In this document: piece after piece, positions 17,372 to 25,407 of the stretch
How the letters are laid out: each line of letters begins with the position of its first letter
How positions within the stretch are numbered: the first letter of the stretch is position 1
Assembly: GCF_001650915.1 (NCBI RefSeq)
Contig: NZ_LXYO01000036.1
Coordinates: forward strand, 90,050-154,049
DNA length: 64,000 nucleotides
Reading direction: 5' to 3'
Source of the DNA: Marinobacter sp. EhC06
GTDB taxonomy: Bacteria; Pseudomonadota; Gammaproteobacteria; Pseudomonadales; Oleiphilaceae
Translations under genes and position numbers: made by a program
Notes under the pieces: generated by a model
Databases searched by the model: none
What the model was told of the DNA's origin: nothing
The model's input: the letters and a program-made list of their open reading frames with translations, nothing else

Positions 17372-17710
17372 TCAGACCGCTTCTTCGCCGGTTTCGCCCG
17401 TCCGGATCCGGATGGCTTGAGCCAGTTCAGTCACGAAGATCTTGCCGTCACCGATCTTTCCGGTGTTGGCCGCCTTGGTGATGGATTCAATAACCTGGTC
17501 CAGCAGATTGTCGCCAATGGCAACTTCCACCTTCACCTTGGGCAGGAAATCCACCACATATTCAGCGCCACGATAGAGTTCTGTGTGGCCTTTTTGCCGA
17601 CCGAAGCCTTTGACTTCAGTGACGGTTACGCCTTGTACGCCAATCTCGGATAGTGCCTCACGGACATCATCCAATTTGAAAGGCTTGATGATCGCTGTCA
17701 CAAGTTTCAT
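17372..17710 (-). CDS. glnK: Nitrogen regulatory P-II protein
   Basis: The 112-residue PII trimer subunit has the T-loop RGAEYVVDFLPK with the uridylylation Tyr51, and the B and C loops (ITKAANTGKIGDGKIFV, IRIRTGE). It senses 2-oxoglutarate, ATP/ADP and glutamine state and regulates AmtB. GlnK rather than GlnB is inferred from its position before amtB. It is preceded by a sigma-54-type promoter about 110 bases upstream. Confidence 0.95.
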   Translation of the reverse strand: MKLVTAIIKPFKLDDVREALSEIGVQGVTVTEVKGFGRQKGHTELYRGAEYVVDFLPKVKVEVAIGDNLLDQVIESITKAANTGKIGDGKIFVTELAQAIRIRTGETGEEAV

Positions 17711-17820
17711 TGCTTTCTCCTTGGTAAAGCCGTCTCAACAGTGAGGGCCCGTCGGCCGGTTGTTGAGCTCGGGATGCTGCCACCTCGCACACCAATTGTG
17801 CGGATTGCGTACGAGAGCTT

Positions 17821-17838
17821 TAGCATCGTGTATGCCAA
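17821..17838 (-). promoter_or_regulatory. Sigma-54 promoter of glnK-amtB
   Basis: The minus strand reads TTGGCATACACGATGCTA: GG, ten bases, then GC, matching the -24/-12 rule. The intergenic region 17711-18091 otherwise holds no gene I can support. A 17-base NtrC-like site lies upstream at 17889-17905 (10 of 14 consensus positions), and a second, GCACAATTGGTGTGC, lies inside the predicted leader at 17787-17801. Confidence 0.6.
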
Positions 17839-18091
17839 CGCAAAAAAATAGTTTAAAAACAGTAAGCTACGATATCCGCGTACCAGAATGGCGCAAACTT
17901 GTGCACCAAAATAGAGCGGGCAGCCGGCCAGTGAGCCAATTTGGAGCGGGCTCCCTGGCCCTTCGCCACTTATTATAGGGTCGACCACCTACAGTATGGC
18001 AGGGGCTGCGGTGTGATACACTCCCGCTAACCGGCAACCGGCCCTGTCTTTTAGTCGAAGCCGGATATTTCAGTAATTTGTGAGGTGATGT

Positions 18092-18346
18092 GTGAAAGGT
18101 CCACAGGATATTTTTGCTCAGCTGCAGGGCCAATTCGGCCAGTTCGTTCCCGATATGGCCCGCGCTGCACGGGAAGATTTTGAAACCCAGGCTCGGGCTA
18201 CTGTGATGGCCGTCCTGTCCCGTCTGGAGCTGGTAACACGGGAAGAGTTCGACGCCCAGCAGGCGGTCTTGCTGAAGACTCGTGAAAAGGTAGACGCGCT
18301 CGAGAAGCGGGTGGCCGAACTGGAAAATTCCCTGCAGAAACAGTAA
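18092..18346 (+). CDS. ubiK: Ubiquinone biosynthesis accessory factor
   Basis: The 84-residue protein of the BMFP/YqiC family has an N-terminal amphipathic region (DIFAQLQGQFGQFV) and a C-terminal coiled coil (REKVDALEKRVAELENSLQKQ, seen in two parts). UbiK helps the soluble Ubi complex in aerobic ubiquinone synthesis. The start is GTG 18092 behind GAGGTGA. It lies just ahead of the comM/yifB-like gene, the order seen in pseudomonads. Confidence 0.85.
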   Translation: MKGPQDIFAQLQGQFGQFVPDMARAAREDFETQARATVMAVLSRLELVTREEFDAQQAVLLKTREKVDALEKRVAELENSLQKQ

Positions 18347-18409
18347 ATCCCGGACGTGCCCGGCAGGATGCCGGGCAAGCATTTCCTGTCATTACCATGG
18401 AAGGTTGTC

Positions 18410-19942
18410 ATGCTCGCTATCGTTCACTCCCGCGCCACCATTGGCGTGTCGGCCCCTGCCGTTACCGTTGAAGTTCATCTCTCAGGCGGCCTGCCCGCGC
18501 TCTCGATCGTAGGGCTGCCGGAAACCGGTGTCAGAGAAAGCAAGGAGCGTGTTCGAAGCGCCCTTCTCAACGCGGGCTTCGAATTTCCCGCTCGCAGAAT
18601 CACCATCAATCTCGCGCCTGCTGATCTGCCCAAAGAGGGCGGCCGTTTCGATTTGCCCATTGCCCTGGGCATTCTGGCGGCCTCGGGCCAGATCCCGGTG
18701 GACAGTCTTTCCGATTGCGAATTTCTTGGCGAATTGTCCCTTGATGGTGCATTGCGTCCATTAAAGGGTGTACTGCCGGCTGTGCTGGCCGCCCGTGAGG
18801 ATCAGCGGAGTTTGCTGGTTCCTCACAGGAATGCCGAGGAAGCGGCCCTGGCTAGCCAGGGTGACGTTCTGGCCGCCGGTCACCTTCTGGCGGTGTGTGA
18901 GCACCTGAGTGGCCGCGCCCGCCTGGTGCCAGTGCCCAGGTCCTCGCTGGAACAGCCGCCGGGCAACAAGAGGGAGGTGCCAGATTTGTCGGATGTTCGC
19001 GGCCAGCGGGTTCCCCGCAGGGCACTGGAGGTGGCTGCGGCAGGTAGTCACAATCTTCTGTTCTTCGGTCCACCGGGAACCGGCAAGAGTATGCTCGCCA
19101 GTCGGCTGCCCGGCATTCTTCCGGGGCTGGATGATGCTGCCGCCATGGAAGTTGCCAGCGTGCATTCTGTTGCCGGGCTTCCTGTTCGTTCCGGGGGCTG
19201 GCGGGAACCGCCCTTCCGATCGCCTCATCATACCGCATCGGCTGTTGCCCTGGTGGGCGGCGGCAGCAGCCCGAGGCCCGGGGAAATCTCCCTGGCCCAT
19301 CGGGGCGTACTCTTTCTGGACGAATTGCCAGAGTTCGAACGTCGGGTTCTGGAGGTGTTGCGGGAGCCGATGGAAACCGGGGAGATCTCGATCAGCCGCG
19401 CGGCGCGGCAGGTGAATTTTCCGGCTCGATTTCAGGTGGTGGGCGCGATGAACCCTTGCCCCTGTGGTTATAGTGGTCATCCCACCATCGAGTGTCAGTG
19501 CACGCCGCAACAGGTTGCGCGTTACCGATCGAAAATTTCCGGCCCGCTTCTGGACAGGTTTGATCTGCACGTTGAAGTGCCCGTACAGGGTGGCGATATC
19601 TTGATGCGGCAGGGCGGGGATGGCGAAACCAGCGCCACCGTCCGGGAACGTGTCCTGATCGCCAGAGCCCGGCAATCAGAGCGGGGTTGCCTGAATGCCG
19701 GCTTATCCGGGCGTGAACTGCAGGCTGCGTGCCGGCTGGATCGCCAGGGTGAGCAGTTGCTCACCGGTGCCATGGAAAAGCTGGGACTTTCGGCCCGTGC
19801 ACTGCACCGCATATTGCGAGTCGCCCGAACACTTGCCGATCTGGAAGGCTGCGAAGCGCTGCGCCAGAGCCATCTGGTTGAAGCACTGGGCTATCGGCAG
19901 CTGGATCGACAACAGGGTCGTAACTCGGTGGTCTCCGCCTGA
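18410..19942 (+). CDS. comM: YifB/ComM-family Mg-chelatase-like AAA ATPase
   Basis: The 510-residue protein has an N-terminal Lon-protease-like fold (residues 1-165, PALSIVGLPETGVRESKERV), an AAA core with Walker A FFGPPGTGKS and Walker B GVLFLDELPEF, and the ChlI C-terminal domain. ComM helps branch migration during integration of transforming DNA in naturally competent bacteria; in others the role is unclear. ATG 18410 was chosen because MLAIVHSRA is the conserved family start. The symbol follows that family. Confidence 0.88.
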   Translation: MLAIVHSRATIGVSAPAVTVEVHLSGGLPALSIVGLPETGVRESKERVRSALLNAGFEFPARRITINLAPADLPKEGGRFDLPIALGILAASGQIPVDSLSDCEFLGELSLDGALRPLKGVLPAVLAAREDQRSLLVPHRNAEEAALASQGDVLAAGHLLAVCEHLSGRARLVPVPRSSLEQPPGNKREVPDLSDVRGQRVPRRALEVAAAGSHNLLFFGPPGTGKSMLASRLPGILPGLDDAAAMEVASVHSVAGLPVRSGGWREPPFRSPHHTASAVALVGGGSSPRPGEISLAHRGVLFLDELPEFERRVLEVLREPMETGEISISRAARQVNFPARFQVVGAMNPCPCGYSGHPTIECQCTPQQVARYRSKISGPLLDRFDLHVEVPVQGGDILMRQGGDGETSATVRERVLIARARQSERGCLNAGLSGRELQAACRLDRQGEQLLTGAMEKLGLSARALHRILRVARTLADLEGCEALRQSHLVEALGYRQLDRQQGRNSVVSA

Positions 19943-20013
19943 GCGAGGACACTCTGGTAAACTGTTGGCAAATCCCGTTAAACAGACCCGCTGCCTGCGG
20001 TTAAGGATTGCAG

Positions 20014-20748
20014 ATGACAGACCATAAAGAACCGCAAAACTCCCAGGATGCCGCCGCCGAATCGCCGGTAACCACCCGCCGTGGCGTGCGCAGCTTCGTT
20101 CTACGCCAGGGCCGGATGACAGAGGGCCAGAAGAAGGCGTTTGAGCGCAGCTGGCCGAAGTATGGCCTGACCCGTGAGGACGGAATGATTGATCCGCGCG
20201 AAGTCTTTGGTCGGGACAACATGCTTAACCTGGAAATCGGTTTTGGTATGGGCCGGTCCCTGGCTGAAATGGCCGAAGCGGCCCCAGAGCAGGATTTTAT
20301 TGGTGTCGAGGTCCATCAGCCCGGTGTTGGTGCATTGCTCAAGGAGATAGAGGATCGGGGCCTGGAGAACGTCCGCATCTACAGCATAGACGCCAACGAT
20401 GTCATTGATCTTTGCCTCCCGGACGCCTGTCTGGATCGGGTGATTGTGTTTTTCCCGGACCCCTGGCACAAGAAAAAGCATCACAAGCGCCGCCTGATTC
20501 AGCACGAGTTTGTCCAGCGGGTTCGTCACAAGCTGAGGGTGGGTGGCATCCTGCACCTGGCGACCGACTGGGAGAATTACGCCGAGCATATGCTCGAGGT
20601 AATGAACGAGTCCGAAGGCTTTGCCAATACTCAGGAGTCCGGTGGCTATTCACCGCGCCCTGAAGACCGTCCGATTACCAAGTTTGAAAAGCGGGGCGAA
20701 ACCCTTGGTCACGGCGTCTGGGACCTGTTGTTCTACCGGACCAATTGA
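20014..20748 (+). CDS. trmB: tRNA (guanine-N7)-methyltransferase
   Basis: The 244-residue SAM methyltransferase has the motifs LNLEIGFGMGRSLAEMA (SAM site) and VIVFFPDPWHKKKHHKRR (catalytic and tRNA-contact block), which are diagnostic for TrmB. It makes m7G46 in tRNA. ATG 20014 follows AAGGA; a TTG two codons earlier is less likely. It converges on the minus-strand met operon with about 18 bases between the stops. Confidence 0.95.
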   Translation: MTDHKEPQNSQDAAAESPVTTRRGVRSFVLRQGRMTEGQKKAFERSWPKYGLTREDGMIDPREVFGRDNMLNLEIGFGMGRSLAEMAEAAPEQDFIGVEVHQPGVGALLKEIEDRGLENVRIYSIDANDVIDLCLPDACLDRVIVFFPDPWHKKKHHKRRLIQHEFVQRVRHKLRVGGILHLATDWENYAEHMLEVMNESEGFANTQESGGYSPRPEDRPITKFEKRGETLGHGVWDLLFYRTN

Positions 20749-20766
20749 TGTCCGGCAAAAGGAGCT

Positions 20767-21300
20767 TCAGTGGTGCGCCAGCGGATGGCGCCGGGACGCC
20801 CGGATAATTACCAGTCCTGCAATTCCGAGCGTGAGCGCCGTGAACTTGATCAACGCGCACAGGGTTGCGGACAGACTCACCTCATCGGTGGGTGGGTTGA
20901 AATTGTTCAGCAACAGAATGTTCTCCGCACCATCGCTCAGGCCGGCGGTTGCAAACAGGGCTCTCACCCAGCGGGCTCCCACCCGCTCGCGAATGCCGGG
21001 GCGATCGCGGGTGAAGTGTCGTGTCAGGTGGATCAGGGCAAGCATGTATGCGGGGATGAACAGGAAGTCCAGCCACAGTGAAATCTTCGCCCAGGCAACA
21101 CCTTCTCTTCCCCAGCTGCGAAAAATGGCATGGGCCTGGTCTGCGGTACCGGCCAACTGGTAGCTGACGATACCCTGGGGCGCGGAGGCGGTCTGCAGTG
21201 GCTGGTTGATCATAAGCAAGGCGAACAGCAGCACGGCAGCCACCACCAGGCTGGCTTTCAGGCTTTTCGGAAAGGCCGCCACTCCGTGTGCAGGGTCCAT
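20767..21300 (-). CDS. Small membrane protein of unknown function
   Basis: The 177-residue protein has four hydrophobic stretches: about residues 14-32, 76-92, 110-130 (weak) and 145-163. No domain is recognised. Its ATG overlaps the hemW stop by one base (TAATG), so it is the last gene of the metX-metW-DUF4426-rdgB-hemW operon. A conserved-looking segment is FATAGLSDGAENILLLNNF. Function is unknown; a DUF-type four-helix membrane protein is the best description. Confidence 0.7.
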   Translation of the reverse strand: MDPAHGVAAFPKSLKASLVVAAVLLFALLMINQPLQTASAPQGIVSYQLAGTADQAHAIFRSWGREGVAWAKISLWLDFLFIPAYMLALIHLTRHFTRDRPGIRERVGARWVRALFATAGLSDGAENILLLNNFNPPTDEVSLSATLCALIKFTALTLGIAGLVIIRASRRHPLAHH

Positions 21301-22466
21301 TACAGAAAACGCTCCAACAGGCTGTTCAGGTATCTCTGGCCCAAGTCAGTGGCCTGGAGCCGATCGATCACCATCAGCTTTTCATTTCGCAGTTGTTCAA
21401 GTTTTACCCCAACTGTTGTCAGGGGTAAACCCGTTCGTTCAGAAAAAAGGCTTTCATCCACTCCTTCTTTGAGCCTCAGGGCGTTCATCAGGAACTCCAG
21501 GGGTAAATCTTCCGCGGCTATGGCGTCTGTGCCAGCGGTACGGCTCCCGATCCTTTGCAGGTAGGCTTCGGGTTGGCGGGTTTTCCAGTAGCGCCTGATG
21601 CTGCCGTCGGCCAGACTGATCTTGCCGTGGGCGCCGGCCCCGAGGGCCAGATAGTCCCCGAAAGTCCAGTAGTTCAGATTATGGCGAGAGGCCTTTCCGC
21701 GGAGGCTCCAGGCCGAAACTTCGTAATCCTGGTATCCCTGTTTGTGCAGCAAGTCTGAGCCGCGTCGATAGATGTCCCAGAGATGATCGTCGTCCGGCAG
21801 GTCTGGAGGCCGACTGTAAAATTCAGTATTGGGCTCGAGGGTCAACTGATACCAGGACAGGTGAGGCGGCTCGTAGTCCAGGGCGGTCTGGATGTCCTCA
21901 AGGGCCTGCTCTGGAGTCTGGCCCGGTAGGCCGTGCATCAGGTCGACGTTGAAATTGTCGAAGCCGGCTCGGCGAGCGGTGCGTATCGCGCGGTGAGCGG
22001 CATCGGCGTCATGAATTCGGCCCAGGGCTTTCAGGTGATCGGCGTTAAAGCTCTGCACGCCGATGGACAGGCGGTTGATGCCCGCCTTCCGGAAGGCTTC
22101 GAAGCGGCCGGTTTCAAGCGTTCCCGGGTTGGCTTCCAGAGTGATCTCGGCATCTGCCTCAAAGTTGAGTCTTGCCTGTAATTCCCGGAACAGCCGATCA
22201 TAGAATTCTCCGCTCATCAGGGAGGGAGTGCCGCCGCCAATGAACAAGGTTTCTATCGGCCGGCCGGTGGCAAAGGCCAGATCCTGGTCGAGGTCTTCGA
22301 GCAGGGCCTCCAGGTAGGCGGACTCGGGGATAACCCCGGTGAAGGCGTGGGAGTTGAAATCACAGTAGGGGCACTTCCGCACGCACCATGGCACGTGAAT
22401 ATAGAGACTCAGTGGCGGCCGAACCGCCGCTGGCTGTGGATCTTTCGCGGTCTCAGCGTCGTTCAA
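21300..22466 (-). CDS. hemW: Radical SAM heme chaperone
   Basis: The 388-residue radical SAM protein has the cluster motif CVRKCPYC (Cys-x3-Cys-x2-Cys, about residues 28-35), FIGGGTPSL and a C-terminal HemW domain with ALRLKEGVDESLF. HemW delivers heme to respiratory enzymes; it lacks the extra Cys of the coproporphyrinogen dehydrogenase HemN. The start appears to be TTG 22466, five bases after the rdgB stop, since no ATG or GTG precedes the conserved SLYIHVPWC. Confidence 0.92.
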   Translation of the reverse strand: MNDAETAKDPQPAAVRPPLSLYIHVPWCVRKCPYCDFNSHAFTGVIPESAYLEALLEDLDQDLAFATGRPIETLFIGGGTPSLMSGEFYDRLFRELQARLNFEADAEITLEANPGTLETGRFEAFRKAGINRLSIGVQSFNADHLKALGRIHDADAAHRAIRTARRAGFDNFNVDLMHGLPGQTPEQALEDIQTALDYEPPHLSWYQLTLEPNTEFYSRPPDLPDDDHLWDIYRRGSDLLHKQGYQDYEVSAWSLRGKASRHNLNYWTFGDYLALGAGAHGKISLADGSIRRYWKTRQPEAYLQRIGSRTAGTDAIAAEDLPLEFLMNALRLKEGVDESLFSERTGLPLTTVGVKLEQLRNEKLMVIDRLQATDLGQRYLNSLLERFL

Positions 22467-22471
22467 CGGGG

Positions 22472-23071
22472 TCAGGCCTCGGCCTTCAGCTGTTCCATCA
22501 GAATTTTCAGGGCTCGTCCGCGGTGGCTGATGCTGCTTTTCTCGGAGCGGGACAGTTTGGCCGCGCTGCAGCCATGCTCAGGAACAAGGAATACCGGGTC
22601 ATAACCAAAACCGCCATCGCCCTGGGGTGATCTGAGGATCGAGCCCGGCCAGCGGCCATGGCAGATAATGGGGGTTGGGTCGTCTGGGTGACGGAGGTAT
22701 ACCAGCACGCAGTGAAACTGGGCGCCCCGGTGCCCATCTGGAACGCCGGCCATGGCGTCCAGCAGGGCGTTCACGTTGTCCTGGTCGGTCGCCGCCTCGC
22801 CGGCAAAGCGGGCGGAACGGACGCCGGGGCGGCCTTCGAGTGCATACACCGCCAGACCGCTGTCGTCTGCCAGGGCCGGGAGCCCGGTTTCCCAGGCGGC
22901 ATGGCGGGCCTTGAGGATCGCATTTTCGACAAAGGTCACCGCCGGCTCCTCGGCTTCACCGACGCCCAGGTCACCCTGGGCAACCGGCGTCATGCCCAGA
23001 GGTGACAGCAGCTCGGTCAGCTCGGCGATTTTCCCTTTATTATTGCTGGCGATGACAAGTCGGTTGGTCAT
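22472..23071 (-). CDS. rdgB: Non-canonical purine NTP pyrophosphatase (dITP/XTP)
   Basis: The 199-residue HAM1/RdgB enzyme has the N-terminal VIASNNKGKIAEL, the metal and substrate motif ADDSGLAVYALEGRPGVRSARF and the C-terminal SHRGRALKIL. It removes dITP, XTP and similar nucleotides from the pool. It sits between hemW and the DUF4426 gene in a tight operon. Confidence 0.95.
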   Translation of the reverse strand: MTNRLVIASNNKGKIAELTELLSPLGMTPVAQGDLGVGEAEEPAVTFVENAILKARHAAWETGLPALADDSGLAVYALEGRPGVRSARFAGEAATDQDNVNALLDAMAGVPDGHRGAQFHCVLVYLRHPDDPTPIICHGRWPGSILRSPQGDGGFGYDPVFLVPEHGCSAAKLSRSEKSSISHRGRALKILMEQLKAEA

Positions 23072-23077
23072 ATAGGC

Positions 23078-23533
23078 TTAATCGCTGAACAGTGTGTGAG
23101 CAAACCGCACCGCCAGGTCTTGCCGGTGTCCGGTAGGGCGGGCGGTGATATTGAAGGTCATCAGCTCGCCGGAAGAATATTGATACTCGGCAATAAAATA
23201 CACGGAGTCACCTTCCTGAATACGGCGAAACGCCAGAAAGCGTACCTGTTGGACATCGTTGGAAACCTTGCCCTCTACCTGGCCGCTGACCGGGGACATG
23301 GAGCCGTCTTCGTTTTCCTTCATGATGGAAATATTGACGATACCGATGCCCTTGCTGCGTTGAAGATTGTTCGCCTTGGCGACTTCCGGGGCCAGGAAGG
23401 TACTGGGCAGCACGCTCCAGAGCACTTTGTACTCGCCGAAATCTTTGGAGCCAGCCTGTGCTTGAAGGCTACACAGGCCGATGAGAGCAATTACCAGCAG
23501 GTTGCGGAATGCGGAAAAGGTTTTTGCGATCAT
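23078..23533 (-). CDS. DUF4426 periplasmic protein
   Basis: The 151-residue protein has a signal peptide (residues 1-27, ending in QAQA) and a DUF4426 domain starting GSKDFGEYKVLWSVLPSTF. Function is unknown. It is a regular neighbour of metW and rdgB in pseudomonads, which supports the call. The ATG is two bases after the metW stop, so translation is coupled. Confidence 0.88.
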   Translation of the reverse strand: MIAKTFSAFRNLLVIALIGLCSLQAQAGSKDFGEYKVLWSVLPSTFLAPEVAKANNLQRSKGIGIVNISIMKENEDGSMSPVSGQVEGKVSNDVQQVRFLAFRRIQEGDSVYFIAEYQYSSGELMTFNITARPTGHRQDLAVRFAHTLFSD

Positions 23534-23535
23534 TG

Positions 23536-24135
23536 CTAGGTCTCCCGTGTGATTCGGTAAATGGCAATTTCACCCAACAAATTCGGCCACAGGCGCGCCA
23601 ACCAGCTGTTCTGATGCTGGCCGTCTACCACCCGACGGCTTTTGATCCTGATGCCTTTCTGCCGGCACAGAGCCTCAAAATCCTTGAAGGTGCACAGCCT
23701 TATGTTAGGTGTGTTATACCATTTATACGGCAGCGCCTCGGATTCGGGCATACGCCCGCTCAAAGTCAGTCCCCAGCGCAGTCGCCAGTGGGCAAAGTTC
23801 GGGAAAGTTACGATGCCTTCGCTGCCAACCCGGAGCATTTCGTCCAGCACCTTGTCGGGGCGCCGGACCGCTTGAAGCGCCTGGGTCATCAGAACGATAT
23901 CGAAGCTGCCGTCATCAAAGTTACCCAACCCCTGGGTATCCAGGTTCTGCTCGATAACCGCCACCCCGCGGCCCATGCAGGTGGTGATATGGTCCGGGTT
24001 GATTTCCAGACCGAAGCCGCTGGCGCCCCGCTCCCTCTGGAGGAAGTCGAGCAGGGTGCCGTCGCCGCAGCCCAGGTCCAGGACATGATGACCGGGCTGA
24101 ACCCACTGCTGGATGATTTCGAGATCCGGTCTCAT
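23536..24135 (-). CDS. metW: Methionine biosynthesis protein MetW
   Basis: The 199-residue class I methyltransferase-like protein has VLDLGCGDGTLLDFL (SAM site, residues 18-32) and the MetW-specific FPNFAHWRLRWGLTLSGRMP. It is required with MetX for acylation of homoserine in several bacteria. ATG 24135 overlaps the metX stop (ATGA). The frame is open upstream inside metX but that extension is out of family. Confidence 0.94.
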   Translation of the reverse strand: MRPDLEIIQQWVQPGHHVLDLGCGDGTLLDFLQRERGASGFGLEINPDHITTCMGRGVAVIEQNLDTQGLGNFDDGSFDIVLMTQALQAVRRPDKVLDEMLRVGSEGIVTFPNFAHWRLRWGLTLSGRMPESEALPYKWYNTPNIRLCTFKDFEALCRQKGIRIKSRRVVDGQHQNSWLARLWPNLLGEIAIYRITRET

Positions 24136-25280
24136 GCGCCGACCTCCCGGGCCACTCGGTCCATGTAGGCGTTGAAAATGTCGGTGTATCTCGGGGTCGG
24201 AATCAGGAACGCGTCGTGCCCCCAGGGAGCATCCACCTCGGCATAGCTGACCTTTCGGCGGGCGGCAATCATGGCGTTGACCATTTCTTCCGAGCGGGCG
24301 GGTGTGAAACGCCAGTCGGTGCTGAACGACAACACCAGGTATTCGCAACTGGCGGCCGCCAGTGCCTTGGAAAGGTCCCCGCCAAACTCATAGGCCGGAT
24401 CGAAGTAGTCCAGCGCTCGGGTCATCAGCAGATAGGTATTGGCGTCGAAAGACTCTGAAAATCGCTCGCCCTGATAGCGAAGGTAGCTCTCAACCTGGAA
24501 TTCCGCGTCATAACCAAACTTGTAGGCCTGATCGCGAAGTTCGCGGCCGAATTTTTCGCCCATGGATGCATCGGATAGATACGTGATGTGGCCGACCATC
24601 CGTGCCAGCATAAGGCCACGCCGTGGAACGGTATCGAAGTCGTAATAGCGACCGTCGTGAAACTCCCGGTCGGAGGTGATGGCCTGCCGTGCTACCTCAT
24701 TGAAGGCAATATTCTGGGCAGTGAGCCGGGGGGTGGAGGCAATCACCACGGCATGCTTCAGGCGGTCAGGATAGTCCAGGCTCCACTGCAGGGCCTGCAT
24801 GCCGCCGAGGGATCCGCCAACAACGGCCGCCCAGCATTGGATGCCGAGCCGGTCTGCCAGCAGCGCCTGGCTCTTCACCCAGTCTCCCACAGTGATTACC
24901 GGGAACTCCGGGCCGAAGGGTTTTCCGGTTTCGGGGTTGAGGCTGTTGGGGCCGGTGCTGCCATGACAGCCGCCCAGATTGTTAAGGCTGACAACAAAAA
25001 AACGATCGGTATCGATGGGTTTGCCGGGGCCAATGCAGCTGTCCCACCAGCCAGGCTTGCGGTCTTCGGCGGAATGGTAGCCGGCGGCGTGGTGGTGCCC
25101 GCTCAGGGCGTGGCAGATAAGAACCGCGTTACTGGCCTCGGCATTCAGGGTGCCGTAGGTTTCCACCACCAGGTCATAGTTTTCCAGGGTCTGGCCGCAG
25201 GCCAGATCGATGGGAGCGTCGAAATGATAGGTCTGCGGGGAGACAATCCCGACAGAATCCGCAGGCAGGGTATCAGGCAT
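24132..25280 (-). CDS. metX: Homoserine O-acyltransferase MetX
   Basis: The 382-residue alpha/beta-hydrolase acyltransferase has the nucleophile elbow GGSLGGMQALQW and the catalytic His in PWGHDAFLIP. It activates homoserine for methionine synthesis. In pseudomonads this protein with MetW is a succinyltransferase; acetyl versus succinyl specificity is not settled here. It is the first gene of the operon running down to 20767. Confidence 0.94.
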   Translation of the reverse strand: MPDTLPADSVGIVSPQTYHFDAPIDLACGQTLENYDLVVETYGTLNAEASNAVLICHALSGHHHAAGYHSAEDRKPGWWDSCIGPGKPIDTDRFFVVSLNNLGGCHGSTGPNSLNPETGKPFGPEFPVITVGDWVKSQALLADRLGIQCWAAVVGGSLGGMQALQWSLDYPDRLKHAVVIASTPRLTAQNIAFNEVARQAITSDREFHDGRYYDFDTVPRRGLMLARMVGHITYLSDASMGEKFGRELRDQAYKFGYDAEFQVESYLRYQGERFSESFDANTYLLMTRALDYFDPAYEFGGDLSKALAAASCEYLVLSFSTDWRFTPARSEEMVNAMIAARRKVSYAEVDAPWGHDAFLIPTPRYTDIFNAYMDRVAREVGA

Positions 25281-25407
25281 CGGCGCGAATGGTTCCTGGT
25301 TCGATCCGTAAGTGTCTGGAAAAGCAATGACAAAGCCATCACCAGCCCAGCAGTTTAAAGCCGGGGCGTGATGGCTGCAACCGCCTGAATGGTCGCTCTC
25401 GCGGCGC

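Noticed and set aside
17707..17988. Minus-strand frame of 93 codons upstream of glnK
   Set aside because: It spans the sigma-54 promoter and NtrC-like sites and has no family features.
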